Source of the DNA: RGIG9041 sp045593905
GTDB lineage: Bacteria > Bacillota > Clostridia > Oscillospirales > QAKW01
DNA: 64,000 nt
Direction: 5' to 3'
Assembly (NCBI GenBank): GCA_045593905.1
Contig: JAZNXL010000055.1
Location: forward strand, 8,528-72,527
Below the pieces are notes generated by a model that did no database searches, was not told the DNA's origin, and saw only the letters and a list, made by a program, of their open reading frames with translations. Made by a program: the position numbers and the translations under genes. This document shows, piece by piece, positions 8,955 through 17,536 of this stretch. Every line of letters begins with the position of its first letter. Position 1 is the stretch's first letter.

Positions 8955-9013
8955 TTGATTTTTTTAAAATTAGTGGTAAAATATGTTTAGCACTCTAAAC
9001 CAAAGACTGCTAA
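8955..9013 (+). promoter_or_regulatory. htpG promoter with CIRCE (HrcA) operator
   Basis: TTGATT (8955-8960), a 16-base spacer and TAAAAT (8977-8982), with TG ahead of the -10, form an extended -10 promoter. Immediately downstream is TTAGCACTC (8987-8995), nine bases, then GACTGCTAA (9005-9013). The CIRCE consensus is TTAGCACTC-N9-GAGTGCTAA, so only one base differs. The position over the transcription start fits repression by HrcA. Confidence 0.88.
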
Positions 9014-9036
9014 TTTTTAATATAAAGGTGAACAAA

Positions 9037-10923
9037 ATGGCAAAAAAACAGTTTAAAACCGAGTCTAAAAAGCTACTTGATATGATGATTAATTCAATCT
9101 ATACTCACAAAGAGATATTTCTGCGTGAGCTTTTGTCAAACGCAAGTGACGCTATTGATAAACTCTATTACCTGTCACTTACTGACGGTAATTTACAAAT
9201 TTCAAAAGACAATCTCGAGATTAAATTAAGCGTTGATAAAGACAACCGCACACTCACTATCGAAGATAACGGTATTGGTATGACAAAAGACGAGCTTGAA
9301 AATAACCTTGGCACTATTGCAAAAAGCGGCTCGTTTGATTTTAAAAATACCGCCGACAAAAAAGACGATGTTGATATAATAGGTCAGTTTGGTGTTGGTT
9401 TTTATTCAGCGTTTATGGTTAGTGATAAAATAACAGTTGTATCACGCGCCTATAACAGTGACGAGGCTTACGAGTGGCAGTCGACAGGTGCTGACGGCTA
9501 CACAATAAAACCTGCTGATAAAAAAACTTGCGGTACAGTTATTACACTTAATATTAAAGATGATACCGAGACCGAAAGCTATAGTGATTTTGTAGATACT
9601 TATAGCATTAAGGCTCTTGTTAAAAAATACTCCGACTATTTGCGCTATCCTATAAAAATGGATGTTGAAAAAGCGGTTCCACCTCAAAAAGAAGGTGAAA
9701 GCGCTACAACCACCATCGAAACTCAAACCCTTAATAGTATGGTTCCGCTTTGGAAAAAACAGGCATCCGATTGTACCGAAGAACAGTATAACAGTTTTTA
9801 CAGAGAAAAGTTTTTTGACTATGAGCCGCCATTAAAGGTTGTTCACTCACGCTTTGAGGGTACTGTTTCAAGTAACGTGCTTTTGTTTATTCCAAAACAC
9901 GCACCATTAGATTACTACACAAAAGACTTTGAAAAAGGTCTAATGCTCTATTCAAGCGGTGTACTTATAATGGATAAATGCGCCGACCTTTTGCCCGATT
10001 ACTTTAGCTTTGTTCGCGGTGTTGCCGATAGCGCAGACTTAAGCCTTAACATCTCTCGTGAAATTTTACAACAAGACGCAAGCCTTAAATCAATTGCAAA
10101 AAGCGTTGAACGAAAAATTAAGTCAGAGCTTTCAAAAATGCTTGCAAACGAGCGTGAAAAGTACGAGGAGTTTTATAAGGCGTTTGGTACACAACTCACT
10201 TACGGTCTCTATTCCGATTACGGTATGCACAAAGATGTGCTGCAAGACCTTATTATGTTTATCTCGTCAAAAGATAAAAAGTACGTAACATTAAAAGAGT
10301 ATGTTGAAAATGCAAAAGACGACCAAAACTCAATCTACTATGCATCAGGTGAAACTGTAGATAAAATTGATATGCTCCCGCAGGTTGAGGCGGTTAAAGA
10401 AAAAGGCTACGAGGTACTTTATCTTACACAAGAAATTGATGAGTTTGCTCTTAAGGTGCTTAACCAATATGCCGACAAAGAGTTTGTTAACGTTTGTGAT
10501 AACAAGCTCGACCTTTTAACTGAAGACGAGCGCAAAGAACTTGATAATAAAAACAAAGATGCCGAGCAGCTTTTAAACGCACTCAAAGACGCACTTGGCG
10601 ATAGCGTAAACGCGGTAAGATTTACAAAATCACTCAAAAACCATCCTGTTTGTCTTACAACCGAGGGCGGTCTTTCACTCGAAATGGAAAAAACACTTAA
10701 CAAAATGCCCGGCGCTGAAGCCGAGGGTGTTAAGGCCCAAACAGTCCTTGAAATTAACGCTGACCACCCGATTTGCGCAAAGCTTATACAACTTTTTGAT
10801 ACCGATAAACAAAAACTTGCCGACTACTCGAAAATTCTTTATGCTCAGGCAAGACTTATAGGCGGTATGTCAATTGATAACCCCACCGAGCTTTCAAGCC
10901 TTATTTGTAACATACTTTCATAA
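9037..10923 (+). CDS. htpG: Hsp90 chaperone HtpG
   Basis: This 628-residue protein has full-length HtpG architecture. The N-terminal GHKL ATPase carries NASDAIDKL, the DNGIGM motif and GQFGVGFYSAFMV, all within the first 130 residues. The middle domain and the C-terminal dimerisation domain follow. I chose the ATG at 9037 because AAAGGTG lies just upstream. An upstream in-frame ATG at 8983 lies in front of the operator and has no binding site. The gene is monocistronic, with its own CIRCE-controlled promoter and a terminator. HtpG is an ATP-dependent folding chaperone of the cytoplasm. Confidence 0.96.
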   Translation: MAKKQFKTESKKLLDMMINSIYTHKEIFLRELLSNASDAIDKLYYLSLTDGNLQISKDNLEIKLSVDKDNRTLTIEDNGIGMTKDELENNLGTIAKSGSFDFKNTADKKDDVDIIGQFGVGFYSAFMVSDKITVVSRAYNSDEAYEWQSTGADGYTIKPADKKTCGTVITLNIKDDTETESYSDFVDTYSIKALVKKYSDYLRYPIKMDVEKAVPPQKEGESATTTIETQTLNSMVPLWKKQASDCTEEQYNSFYREKFFDYEPPLKVVHSRFEGTVSSNVLLFIPKHAPLDYYTKDFEKGLMLYSSGVLIMDKCADLLPDYFSFVRGVADSADLSLNISREILQQDASLKSIAKSVERKIKSELSKMLANEREKYEEFYKAFGTQLTYGLYSDYGMHKDVLQDLIMFISSKDKKYVTLKEYVENAKDDQNSIYYASGETVDKIDMLPQVEAVKEKGYEVLYLTQEIDEFALKVLNQYADKEFVNVCDNKLDLLTEDERKELDNKNKDAEQLLNALKDALGDSVNAVRFTKSLKNHPVCLTTEGGLSLEMEKTLNKMPGAEAEGVKAQTVLEINADHPICAKLIQLFDTDKQKLADYSKILYAQARLIGGMSIDNPTELSSLICNILS

Positions 10924-10929
10924 AAAAAT

Positions 10930-10963
10930 ACCGTGATGCTGTTGCATCACGGTTTTATTATTT
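10930..10963. terminator. Bidirectional terminator between htpG and mscL
   Basis: ACCGTGATGC, loop TGTT and GCATCACGGT form a perfect 10-base stem, followed by T-rich sequence on the plus strand and preceded by an A run that serves the minus strand. Confidence 0.87.
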
Positions 10964-11368
10964 CTTTTCTTTAAGTAAATCTCTTATTTCTTCTAAAAGC
11001 TGAACTTCGTCGCTCTTTTTTGGCGGTTCGGGCTTAGGCTCTTCTTTTTTGCGGTTGAGTGCTGACATTATTTTAATAACAACAAACATACAAAACGCTA
11101 TTATTACAAAGTCAATAATTGCCTGAATAAATACGCCGTATTTAATTGCACCCTCAACATTAAGCGGATATTGAAAGCCTGAAAAATCAGCGCCGCCGAT
11201 TAAAAGACCAATAGCAGGCATGATAATATCTCCAACAAGTGAAGATACAATTTTGTTAAAGGTTGTAGCCATAACAACACCGATAGCCATATCAATTACG
11301 TTGCCACGCATTACAAACGCTTTAAATTCACCCATAATGCCTTTTATTTTATTTGTTTTTTTACCCAT
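10958..11368 (-). CDS. mscL: Large-conductance mechanosensitive channel
   Basis: This 136-residue protein has the MscL layout. The amphipathic N-terminal helix is followed by TM1 (VIDMAIGVVMATTFNKIVSSL), a short loop, TM2 (FIQAIIDFVIIAFCMFVVIK) and a charged C-terminal helix (EVQLLEEIRDLLKE). The MGEFKAFVMRGNVIDMAIG segment is the family signature. MscL forms a homopentameric pore that releases solutes on hypo-osmotic shock. AAAGGA precedes the start. It sits alone between the htpG terminator and trmO. Confidence 0.96.
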   Translation of the reverse strand: MGKKTNKIKGIMGEFKAFVMRGNVIDMAIGVVMATTFNKIVSSLVGDIIMPAIGLLIGGADFSGFQYPLNVEGAIKYGVFIQAIIDFVIIAFCMFVVIKIMSALNRKKEEPKPEPPKKSDEVQLLEEIRDLLKEKK

Positions 11369-11438
11369 TTTACATGTGTCCTTTCACTTTTGTATAAGTT
11401 CATATTAACACACAAAAATGTTTTTGTATATAAATTTA

Positions 11439-12110
11439 TCACAATTTGTCGATTTTAAATATTGTAGCAATGCCATCAGCTACTTTAAAATGTATGTCAA
11501 ACTGTGAAAACTGCATACTGTACTCTCGTTCATCGTCTTGATACGATGGCCTTGGGTCGTCAGCTATGCAACCAATTACACATTCTTTTTGATACTCGTT
11601 TAAAATGCTTTCAACACCGTCTTTAAAAATAACTTTAAGTGCGTGGTCTTTTTGTGTATCTGAAAACCCGCCCGTTGCATCGGTGTGACAGTCGGTATAG
11701 GGGATATACGGTTTTATATCGTATATAGGTGTGCCGTTTAGCATGTCAACACCCGAAACGTAAAGCACAACACCCTCGGTTTCGGTTTTTTCAATTTTTT
11801 CAAGCTTCACCGAAGAAAGCCCGATGTTATTGGGTCTAAAGGGTGAGCGTGTTGCAAAAACACCGAGTCGGGTATTTCCGCCGAGCCTTGGCGGCCTTAC
11901 TGTAGGCGGAGTGTTTTCTTTGTGTGCCTTTGAAAAATCAAAAATAAGCCAAAGGTGAGAAAACTGCTCAATACCGCGTAAATACTCTCTCTTGCGAAAC
12001 TCAGGCAAAAATACAATCTTACCCAAAAGCGATTTTACACGTCCGCTTTGACGCGGAATACCAAACTTATTATTAAAATCAGTATAAATGTGTGCAATCG
12101 GTTTAATCAT
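11439..12110 (-). CDS. trmO: tRNA (t6A37) methyltransferase TrmO (TsaA/YaeB family)
   Basis: This 223-residue protein begins with the TsaA/TrmO beta-barrel: PIAHIYTDFNNKFGIPRQSG, then GIEQFSHLWLIFDF. The SAM-site signature NTRLGVFATRSPFRPNNIGLS follows, and YDIKPYIPYTD closes the domain. TrmO methylates N6-threonylcarbamoyladenosine at position 37 of ANN-decoding tRNAs. A C-terminal extension of about 80 residues matches full-length members. The start lies 8 bases after the thiT stop, so the gene is probably read from the riboswitch-controlled thiT transcript. Confidence 0.9.
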   Translation of the reverse strand: MIKPIAHIYTDFNNKFGIPRQSGRVKSLLGKIVFLPEFRKREYLRGIEQFSHLWLIFDFSKAHKENTPPTVRPPRLGGNTRLGVFATRSPFRPNNIGLSSVKLEKIEKTETEGVVLYVSGVDMLNGTPIYDIKPYIPYTDCHTDATGGFSDTQKDHALKVIFKDGVESILNEYQKECVIGCIADDPRPSYQDDEREYSMQFSQFDIHFKVADGIATIFKIDKL

Positions 12111-12118
12111 AAACTATC

Positions 12119-12682
12119 CTAACTGTTATATTTTGATATAAGGTCTTTTATAGGCTTTGATAACAGTAAAAAGTATGCGCCAACAACTGTTAAAACAAGC
12201 TCAGGCAACATATATGTTCCGTTGTACATTAATGAATAATAATAAACATTATCCCACTCACACCAAATATCAAATATGATAACACCTGTTGTATAGTGGC
12301 AAACAAAACGTAAAAACACAGTTATTATAATGCCTACAAGCGACATGTATTTCGATTTTTTTGTAAACATACCAGAAAAACCGAGTAGGGTGTACGGCAC
12401 AATGTAATCAAACATTATTGTGCCAATAAGCGCAAGGGGAGTAAGCCCCCAGCTTACAACGTTTGCAATTGAGAGCGCCATTTGTAAAAGTCCGTAAACA
12501 AACGAACAGCAAAGCCCCCATTTTACGCCAAAAATTATAGATAGCAAGCACACAGGCAGCATTGAAAGTAATGTAACAGAGCCGCCAAGTGGCATCTGCC
12601 AAATCTTTGTAACGCTTAAAACTGTTGCAAGTGCTATCATAATTGCCGAGATGGTTAGTTTTTTTGTGTCAATTCTTTTCAC
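12119..12682 (-). CDS. thiT: Thiamine ECF transporter substrate-binding subunit
   Basis: This 187-residue integral membrane protein with about six spans matches the ThiT S component. Features are the aromatic, Trp-rich region (IWQMPLGGSVTLLSMLPV), WCEWDNVYYYSLMYNGTYMLPELVLT and a short basic C terminus. ThiT binds thiamine and partners with the shared EcfT/EcfA energising module, which is not encoded here. GTG is the start, with AGGAGG 8 bases upstream. A TPP riboswitch and terminator in the leader support thiamine as ligand. Confidence 0.93.
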   Translation of the reverse strand: MKRIDTKKLTISAIMIALATVLSVTKIWQMPLGGSVTLLSMLPVCLLSIIFGVKWGLCCSFVYGLLQMALSIANVVSWGLTPLALIGTIMFDYIVPYTLLGFSGMFTKKSKYMSLVGIIITVFLRFVCHYTTGVIIFDIWCEWDNVYYYSLMYNGTYMLPELVLTVVGAYFLLLSKPIKDLISKYNS

Positions 12683-12702
12683 GATTGACTCCTCCTTTAA
12701 TA

Positions 12703-12734
12703 ATAAAAAATCTCCGCAAGTATGATGCGGAGAC
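12703..12734 (-). terminator. Riboswitch-controlled intrinsic terminator
   Basis: On the minus strand TCTCCGCA and TGCGGAGA form a stem followed by six or more T residues, between the TPP aptamer and the thiT ribosome binding site. This is the expected expression platform for transcription attenuation. Confidence 0.85.
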
Positions 12735-12764
12735 TCGTTATTTGAGTAACGTGAAAATACACTA

Positions 12765-12855
12765 TTTTCCTACGTCGGCATTATCCGCATCAGGTCACAG
12801 GTCGGAGCAAAAACGGCTCCCTCTCAGCCCGGCTTTACCGAGCTCCCTGAATATT
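12765..12855 (-). promoter_or_regulatory. TPP riboswitch (THI element)
   Basis: Read on the minus strand the leader contains the conserved pieces of the thiamine pyrophosphate aptamer in order. GGGAGC is followed by GGGCTGAGAGGGAG, then GACCTGAT, GGATAATGCC and CGTAGGA. These strings cover the pyrimidine-sensing and pyrophosphate-sensing helices. A terminator and thiT follow, so TPP binding should switch off thiT and probably trmO. Confidence 0.96.
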
Positions 12856-12895
12856 GCTATTATATTGTATTGCATTTAAGTGGCGTTGTCAACCA

Positions 12896-13207
12896 CTATT
12901 TTCCAAGCGCTCTTAAAATTTCGTCTTTTGTTCTGTAACCTACAATTTGGTCTACCATTTCGCCGTTTTTGATAATTGCCAAAAACGGAATACTAACAAT
13001 GTTAAACGCCATTGCAAGCTGTTGATTATTATCAACGTTGACCTTGCCAACCACAATGTCGGGGTTTTCTTTTGCAATTTCTTCAACAATAGGCGCTATC
13101 ATTTTGCAAGGACCGCACCAATCGGCATAAAAGTCAACCAAAACAGTTTTATCACTGCCTAAAACTTCGCTTTCAAAGTTATCATTTGTAAAAATTTTAA
13201 CTGACAT
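12896..13207 (-). CDS. trxA: Thioredoxin
   Basis: This 103-residue protein is a single thioredoxin domain with the WCGPCK active site near residues 31-36 and the cis-Pro in VSIPFLAIIKNG. It reduces cytosolic disulfides using a thioredoxin reductase. A TrxB-like reductase is encoded 3.3 kb away in the ribonucleotide reductase block. It has its own promoter in the divergent region shared with nrdG, and AAAGGAG precedes the ATG. Confidence 0.95.
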   Translation of the reverse strand: MSVKIFTNDNFESEVLGSDKTVLVDFYADWCGPCKMIAPIVEEIAKENPDIVVGKVNVDNNQQLAMAFNIVSIPFLAIIKNGEMVDQIVGYRTKDEILRALGK

Positions 13208-13232
13208 ATCAATTCTCCTTTCGTTTATGTTT

Positions 13233-13260
13233 ATTATAACATAAAATAATTTTAATACAA
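13233..13260 (-). promoter_or_regulatory. Promoter of trxA
   Basis: On the minus strand, TTGTAT (13255-13260), 16 bases and TATAAT (13233-13238) preceded by TGT form an extended -10 promoter ahead of trxA. Confidence 0.65.
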
Positions 13261-13267
13261 TATTTTA

Positions 13268-13296
13268 TTTACTTTATATGCCCAAAGTTTTATAAT
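13268..13296 (+). promoter_or_regulatory. Promoter of nrdG
   Basis: TTTACT (13268-13273), a 17-base spacer and TATAAT (13291-13296) lie just ahead of the nrdG ribosome binding site AAAGGAG. It is divergent from the trxA promoter. Confidence 0.65.
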
Positions 13297-13317
13297 AAAT
13301 AAAAAAGGAGATACCCT

Positions 13318-14004
13318 ATGATTATAAACGGTTTTCAAAAATTAACATTACTTGACTTTCCATCAAAGGTCGCGTGTATCGTTTTTACACCTGGCTGCAA
13401 CTTTAAATGCCCGTTTTGTCACAACGCTGCACTTGTAACACACATTAACCCTGGAGATAGAATGGATATAAACGATATTCTATCTTATTTAAATAATAGG
13501 AAAGGTCTTTTAGAGGGCGTTAGTATTACAGGCGGCGAACCGCTTATGCAAAAAGGTATTAAAGATTTTATAAAACAGGTTAAGGATATGGGTTATAGCG
13601 TTAAGGTTGACACAAACGGTACCTATCCCGAACTTTTAATTGAGCTTATAAACGAGAATCTTGTTGATTATGTTGCTATGGATATTAAGAACAACAAGCA
13701 AAATTACGCCAAAACAGCAGGCGTTGACAGTGTTGACCTTATCAATATTCAAAAGAGTATTTCATTTTTACTTGAGGGCAAGGTTGAGTACGAATTCAGA
13801 ACAACTGTGGTTGATGGCTATCACACTGTTGATACAATTGCCGATATTGCCAATTGGATAAAAGGCGCTAAAAAATATTACCTTCAAAACTTTAAAGATT
13901 CGGGCGATACAATACAAAAAAATCTAAAATCTATACCCCAAAATACCCTTTTAGAAATGCAAAAAGCAGCGCAAAACCGCTTGGTACCTACGTTTATAAG
14001 ATGA
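13318..14004 (+). CDS. nrdG: Anaerobic ribonucleotide reductase activating protein
   Basis: This 228-residue radical SAM protein carries the iron-sulfur motif CNFKCPFCH (CxxxCxxC) near residues 27-35 and the SAM-binding SITGGEPLMQ stretch. It belongs to the longer NrdG-like group that installs the glycyl radical on NrdD. The partner nrdD follows. It is separated from nrdD by 118 bases that contain a second promoter, so the two can be expressed together or independently. Confidence 0.9.
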   Translation: MIINGFQKLTLLDFPSKVACIVFTPGCNFKCPFCHNAALVTHINPGDRMDINDILSYLNNRKGLLEGVSITGGEPLMQKGIKDFIKQVKDMGYSVKVDTNGTYPELLIELINENLVDYVAMDIKNNKQNYAKTAGVDSVDLINIQKSISFLLEGKVEYEFRTTVVDGYHTVDTIADIANWIKGAKKYYLQNFKDSGDTIQKNLKSIPQNTLLEMQKAAQNRLVPTFIR

Positions 14005-14025
14005 CTTGTGGTATATAAAAAATAA

Positions 14026-14114
14026 ACACAATATATTGTGAAAAAGTGCTTGACATACCACCATATATATCGTATAATTGTACAGGCGTAGAAAATTAAC
14101 ACAATATATAGGAG
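14026..14114 (+). promoter_or_regulatory. nrdD promoter with three NrdR-like boxes
   Basis: TTGACA (14050-14055), 17 bases and TATAAT (14073-14078) are a perfect sigma-A promoter. The perfect palindrome CACAATATATTGTG lies just upstream (14027-14040). A weaker box (CCACCATATATATCGT, 14058-14073) lies in the -35/-10 spacer with its centre 32 bases away, about three helical turns. ACACAATATATAGGAG (14099-14114) overlaps the ribosome binding site. These match the ACACwATATwtwGTGT pattern of NrdR operators, implying nucleotide-sensitive repression of nrdD. Confidence 0.82.
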
Positions 14115-14122
14115 AGAAAGTT

Positions 14123-16492
14123 ATGTACAACGTAGTTAAAAGAGACGGAAAAATAGCGTCATTTGACCTATCAAAAATCAGTTCCGCAATTACACAAGCG
14201 TTTGAGGCTTGTAACAAACAGTACAATTCAAACATTATCGACTTTTTAGCGCTTAAAGTTACAGCAGAATTTGAGCCTAAAATCGAAAATCAGGCAATTT
14301 CAGTAGAAAACATTCAAGACAGCGTTGAGTCGGTTCTTATTAAGGCGGGTTATGACGATGTTGCCAAAGCATACATCATTTATCGCCGTCAAAGAGAAAA
14401 AGTTCGTAACCTTACAGCAACAATGGTTGACTATAAGGCTATTATCGACAACTACCTTAACGTTAGCGACTGGCGCGTTAAAGAAAACTCAACAGTAACA
14501 TATTCAGTAGGCGGTCTTATCCTTAGCAACTCTGGTGCAGTTACCGCTAACTACTGGCTCTCTGAAATATACGATGATGAAATCGGCAACGCTCACCGCA
14601 ATGCTGATATTCATATTCATGACCTTTCAATGCTCACAGGCTACTGTGCAGGTTGGTCATTAAAACAACTTATTCAAGAAGGTCTTGGCGGTGTTCCGGG
14701 TAAAATCACATCAGCTCCCGCAGGCCACCTTTCAACTCTTTGCAACCAGATGGTAAATTTCCTTGGTATTATGCAAAACGAGTGGGCAGGCGCTCAGGCT
14801 TTCTCATCATTCGATACTTATCTTGCTCCCTTTGTAAAGGTAGATAACCTTACATACAAAGAGGTAAAACAGTGTATCCAAAGCTTTATTTACGGTGTAA
14901 ATACTCCTTCAAGATGGGGTACACAGTCACCGTTTACCAACATTACACTTGACTGGACAGTTCCTGCTGACCTTGCTGAGCTTAACGCTATTGTTGGCGG
15001 CAAAGAAATGGACTTTAAGTATAAAGATTGTAAAAAAGAAATGGATATGGTTAACAAAGCCTTTATTGAAATTATGGTTGAAGGCGATGCTAACGGCCGT
15101 GGCTTCCAGTATCCTATTCCTACCTATTCAATCACACGTGATTTTGACTGGTCAGAAACCGAGAACAACAAGCTTCTCTTTGAAATGACTGCAAAATACG
15201 GCACACCTTATTTCTCGAACTACATCAACTCAGATATGGAGCCGAGCGATGTTCGTTCAATGTGCTGCAGACTCCGCCTTGACCTTCGTGAGCTTCGCAA
15301 AAAATCAGGCGGCTTCTTTGGTAGCGGTGAGTCAACTGGTTCAGTTGGTGTTGTTACCATTAACTTGCCCCGTATTGCGCATCTTGCAAAAGACGAGGCT
15401 GATTTCTATGCGCGTCTTGACAAAATGATGGATATTTCTGCACGTTCACTTCACGTTAAACGTACAGTTATTACCAAGCTTCTTGATGCAGGTCTTTATC
15501 CTTACACCAAGAGATACCTTGGCACATTTAACAATCACTTTTCAACTATCGGTCTTGTTGGTATGAACGAGGTTGGTCTTAACGCTAACTGGCTCAAAGC
15601 TGATATGACCCACGAAAAGACACAACAGTTTGCAAAAGATGTTCTTAACCATATGAGAACAAGACTTTCAGACTACCAAGAACAATACGGTGACCTTTAC
15701 AACCTCGAGGCAACTCCTGCTGAGTCAACCGCATTCCGTCTTGCAAAACACGACCTTAAGCACTATCCCGGTATCATTACTGCAGGTAGCTGCGACGGTC
15801 AGACACCTTACTATACAAACAGTTCACATCTTCCTGTTGGCTATACACACGATATCTTTACAGCTCTTGATATGCAAGATGAGTTACACACTCTTTACAC
15901 ATCAGGTACAGTATTCCATGCATTCCTTGGTGAAAAACTCCCTGATTGGCAATCGTGTGCTAAGCTTGTAAGAAAGATTGCCGAAAACTACAGACTTCCT
16001 TACTACTCAATCTCGCCCACATACTCAGTATGTAAAAACCACGGCTACATCGCAGGCGAAGCATTTACATGTCCGCAGTGTGGCGAAGAGGCAGAGGTTT
16101 ACAGCCGTATCACAGGCTACTATCGTCCTGTTAAAAACTGGAACGACGGTAAAACACAAGAGTACAAAGACCGTAAGGTTTATGATGTTGCTAACTCAAA
16201 GTTCACACGCGACGAGGTAAAACCCCAGGCTTGTGAGTGTGGAGCACCTAAAACAACCGAGTTAAACGATGCTGTGTATCTCTTTACAACAGCAACCTGC
16301 CCCAACTGTAAAATAGCTTGCGCTGTTCTTGATAAAGCCGGCGTTTCATACCAAAAACTCCTTGCAAACGAACACGCAGACCTTGTTGAACAGTTTGGTG
16401 TAAGACAGGCACCCACACTCGTTGTTGTAAAAGACGGCGTTGTATCAAAATTCACAGGTGTATCAGATATTAAAAAAATGCTTAATGTATAA
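14123..16492 (+). CDS. nrdD: Anaerobic (class III) ribonucleotide reductase with C-terminal redoxin domain
   Basis: This predicted 789-residue protein reduces ribonucleoside triphosphates. An ATP-cone occupies residues 1-95. The catalytic barrel has Cys175 (GYCAGW) and the SMCCRL pair Cys381/Cys382. A zinc-binding Cys cluster (SVCKNHGY, then CPQC) precedes the glycyl radical site RITGYY at Gly665. Residues ~718-789 form an extra thioredoxin/glutaredoxin-like domain with CPNC at 726-729 and a cis-Pro segment (QAPTLVVVKDG). I chose the ATG at 14123 because GGAGAG precedes it. A trxB-like gene follows after 19 bases. The fused redoxin suggests thiol-based rather than formate-based reduction. Codon use is visibly more biased than in its neighbours, suggesting high expression. 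Confidence 0.95.
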   Translation: MYNVVKRDGKIASFDLSKISSAITQAFEACNKQYNSNIIDFLALKVTAEFEPKIENQAISVENIQDSVESVLIKAGYDDVAKAYIIYRRQREKVRNLTATMVDYKAIIDNYLNVSDWRVKENSTVTYSVGGLILSNSGAVTANYWLSEIYDDEIGNAHRNADIHIHDLSMLTGYCAGWSLKQLIQEGLGGVPGKITSAPAGHLSTLCNQMVNFLGIMQNEWAGAQAFSSFDTYLAPFVKVDNLTYKEVKQCIQSFIYGVNTPSRWGTQSPFTNITLDWTVPADLAELNAIVGGKEMDFKYKDCKKEMDMVNKAFIEIMVEGDANGRGFQYPIPTYSITRDFDWSETENNKLLFEMTAKYGTPYFSNYINSDMEPSDVRSMCCRLRLDLRELRKKSGGFFGSGESTGSVGVVTINLPRIAHLAKDEADFYARLDKMMDISARSLHVKRTVITKLLDAGLYPYTKRYLGTFNNHFSTIGLVGMNEVGLNANWLKADMTHEKTQQFAKDVLNHMRTRLSDYQEQYGDLYNLEATPAESTAFRLAKHDLKHYPGIITAGSCDGQTPYYTNSSHLPVGYTHDIFTALDMQDELHTLYTSGTVFHAFLGEKLPDWQSCAKLVRKIAENYRLPYYSISPTYSVCKNHGYIAGEAFTCPQCGEEAEVYSRITGYYRPVKNWNDGKTQEYKDRKVYDVANSKFTRDEVKPQACECGAPKTTELNDAVYLFTTATCPNCKIACAVLDKAGVSYQKLLANEHADLVEQFGVRQAPTLVVVKDGVVSKFTGVSDIKKMLNV

Positions 16493-16511
16493 TTTAAGGG
16501 AAAAATAAAAA

Positions 16512-17417
16512 ATGTATGACATTATAATAATCGGCGGCGGCCCTGCTGGGCTGACCGCCGCCCTATATGCCCGTAGGGCTAATAAAACCGTTTTGGTTAT
16601 TGAAAAGGGCTCATTTGGCGGACAAATAACATACTCGCCAAAGGTAGAAAATATTCCCGGCTTTACCGAGGTTACAGGCAACGAATTTGCTGACAAACTC
16701 GTAGAACAAGTGCTTTATCAACAGGCTGATGTTGAGTGCGCCGAGGTTTTGAAAATTGTTGACGGACCTACAAAAACAGTTGTTACCGATTCGGGTGATT
16801 TTGAAGGTAAATCAGTTATTATTGCAACAGGTGCAAAGCATAGACTTTTAGGCCTTGAAAACGAACAAAATTTAATAGGCGAGGGTATCTCGTTTTGCGC
16901 CGTTTGTGACGGTGCATTTTATGAGGGTAAAACCGTTGCTGTAATAGGCGGCGGTAACTCGGCACTTCAAGAAGCAATACTGCTTTCTGACCTTGCAAAA
17001 GAGGTTATTGTTATTCAAAATTTAAGCTTTTTCACAGGCGAACAAAAGCTTGTAGAAAAGCTTGAGTCAAAGTCTAATGTTAAAACAATACTTGATACCA
17101 CCGTTGAAAAGCTTGTTGGTCAAAATGTTTTAGAGGGAATTATTGTTAAAAACACAAAAACAGCCGAGCAAACCGAAATAAAACTTGACGGTATGTTTGT
17201 TGCAATCGGACTTGTTCCTCAAAACGAAGTGTTTGCTGATGTTATTGCACTCGATGAGCGTGGCTATGTAAGCTCAAGTGAAGATTGTGTTACAAATGCA
17301 AACGGTATATTTGTAGCAGGTGACTGCCGCACAAAAACTATAAGACAGGTAGTAACCGCAGCATCAGACGGTGCAACAGCAGCTCTTGCAGCTTGTGATT
17401 ATATCGACAATTTATAA
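16512..17417 (+). CDS. trxB: Thioredoxin reductase (NADPH/FAD)
   Basis: This 301-residue protein has an N-terminal FAD-binding motif (GGGPAGLTAALYARRA), a central NADPH-binding GGGNSALQEA and the redox-active pair Cys129/Cys132 in CAVC. The C-terminal FAD segment is GIFVAGDCRTK. It is the low-molecular-weight TrxB type, although reductant specificity (NADPH or ferredoxin) cannot be read from sequence. Location directly after nrdD with its fused redoxin suggests it re-reduces that domain, and possibly the nearby TrxA. A strong terminator follows. Confidence 0.92.
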   Translation: MYDIIIIGGGPAGLTAALYARRANKTVLVIEKGSFGGQITYSPKVENIPGFTEVTGNEFADKLVEQVLYQQADVECAEVLKIVDGPTKTVVTDSGDFEGKSVIIATGAKHRLLGLENEQNLIGEGISFCAVCDGAFYEGKTVAVIGGGNSALQEAILLSDLAKEVIVIQNLSFFTGEQKLVEKLESKSNVKTILDTTVEKLVGQNVLEGIIVKNTKTAEQTEIKLDGMFVAIGLVPQNEVFADVIALDERGYVSSSEDCVTNANGIFVAGDCRTKTIRQVVTAASDGATAALAACDYIDNL

Positions 17418-17420
17418 GTA

Positions 17421-17452
17421 AAAAACACCTTTTACAAAAAAAGGTGTTTTTA
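17421..17452 (+). terminator. Terminator after nrdG-nrdD-trxB
   Basis: AAAACACCTTTT and AAAAGGTGTTTTT form a long stem around a short A-rich loop, ending in a T tract directly after trxB. Confidence 0.88.
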
Positions 17453-17477
17453 TTTTGTTAACAAAAATTCACTTTTA

Positions 17478-17506
17478 TTGACATTTAATTATAATTAATA
17501 TAAAAT
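17478..17506 (+). promoter_or_regulatory. Promoter of the SPFH / P-type ATPase / met run
   Basis: TTGACA (17478-17483), 17 bases and TAAAAT (17501-17506) sit in a very AT-rich gap ahead of the first SPFH gene. No terminator is visible again until after the lactate dehydrogenase gene. Confidence 0.7.
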
Positions 17507-17536
17507 TATATATTATTAATTATATTGGAGAATTAT

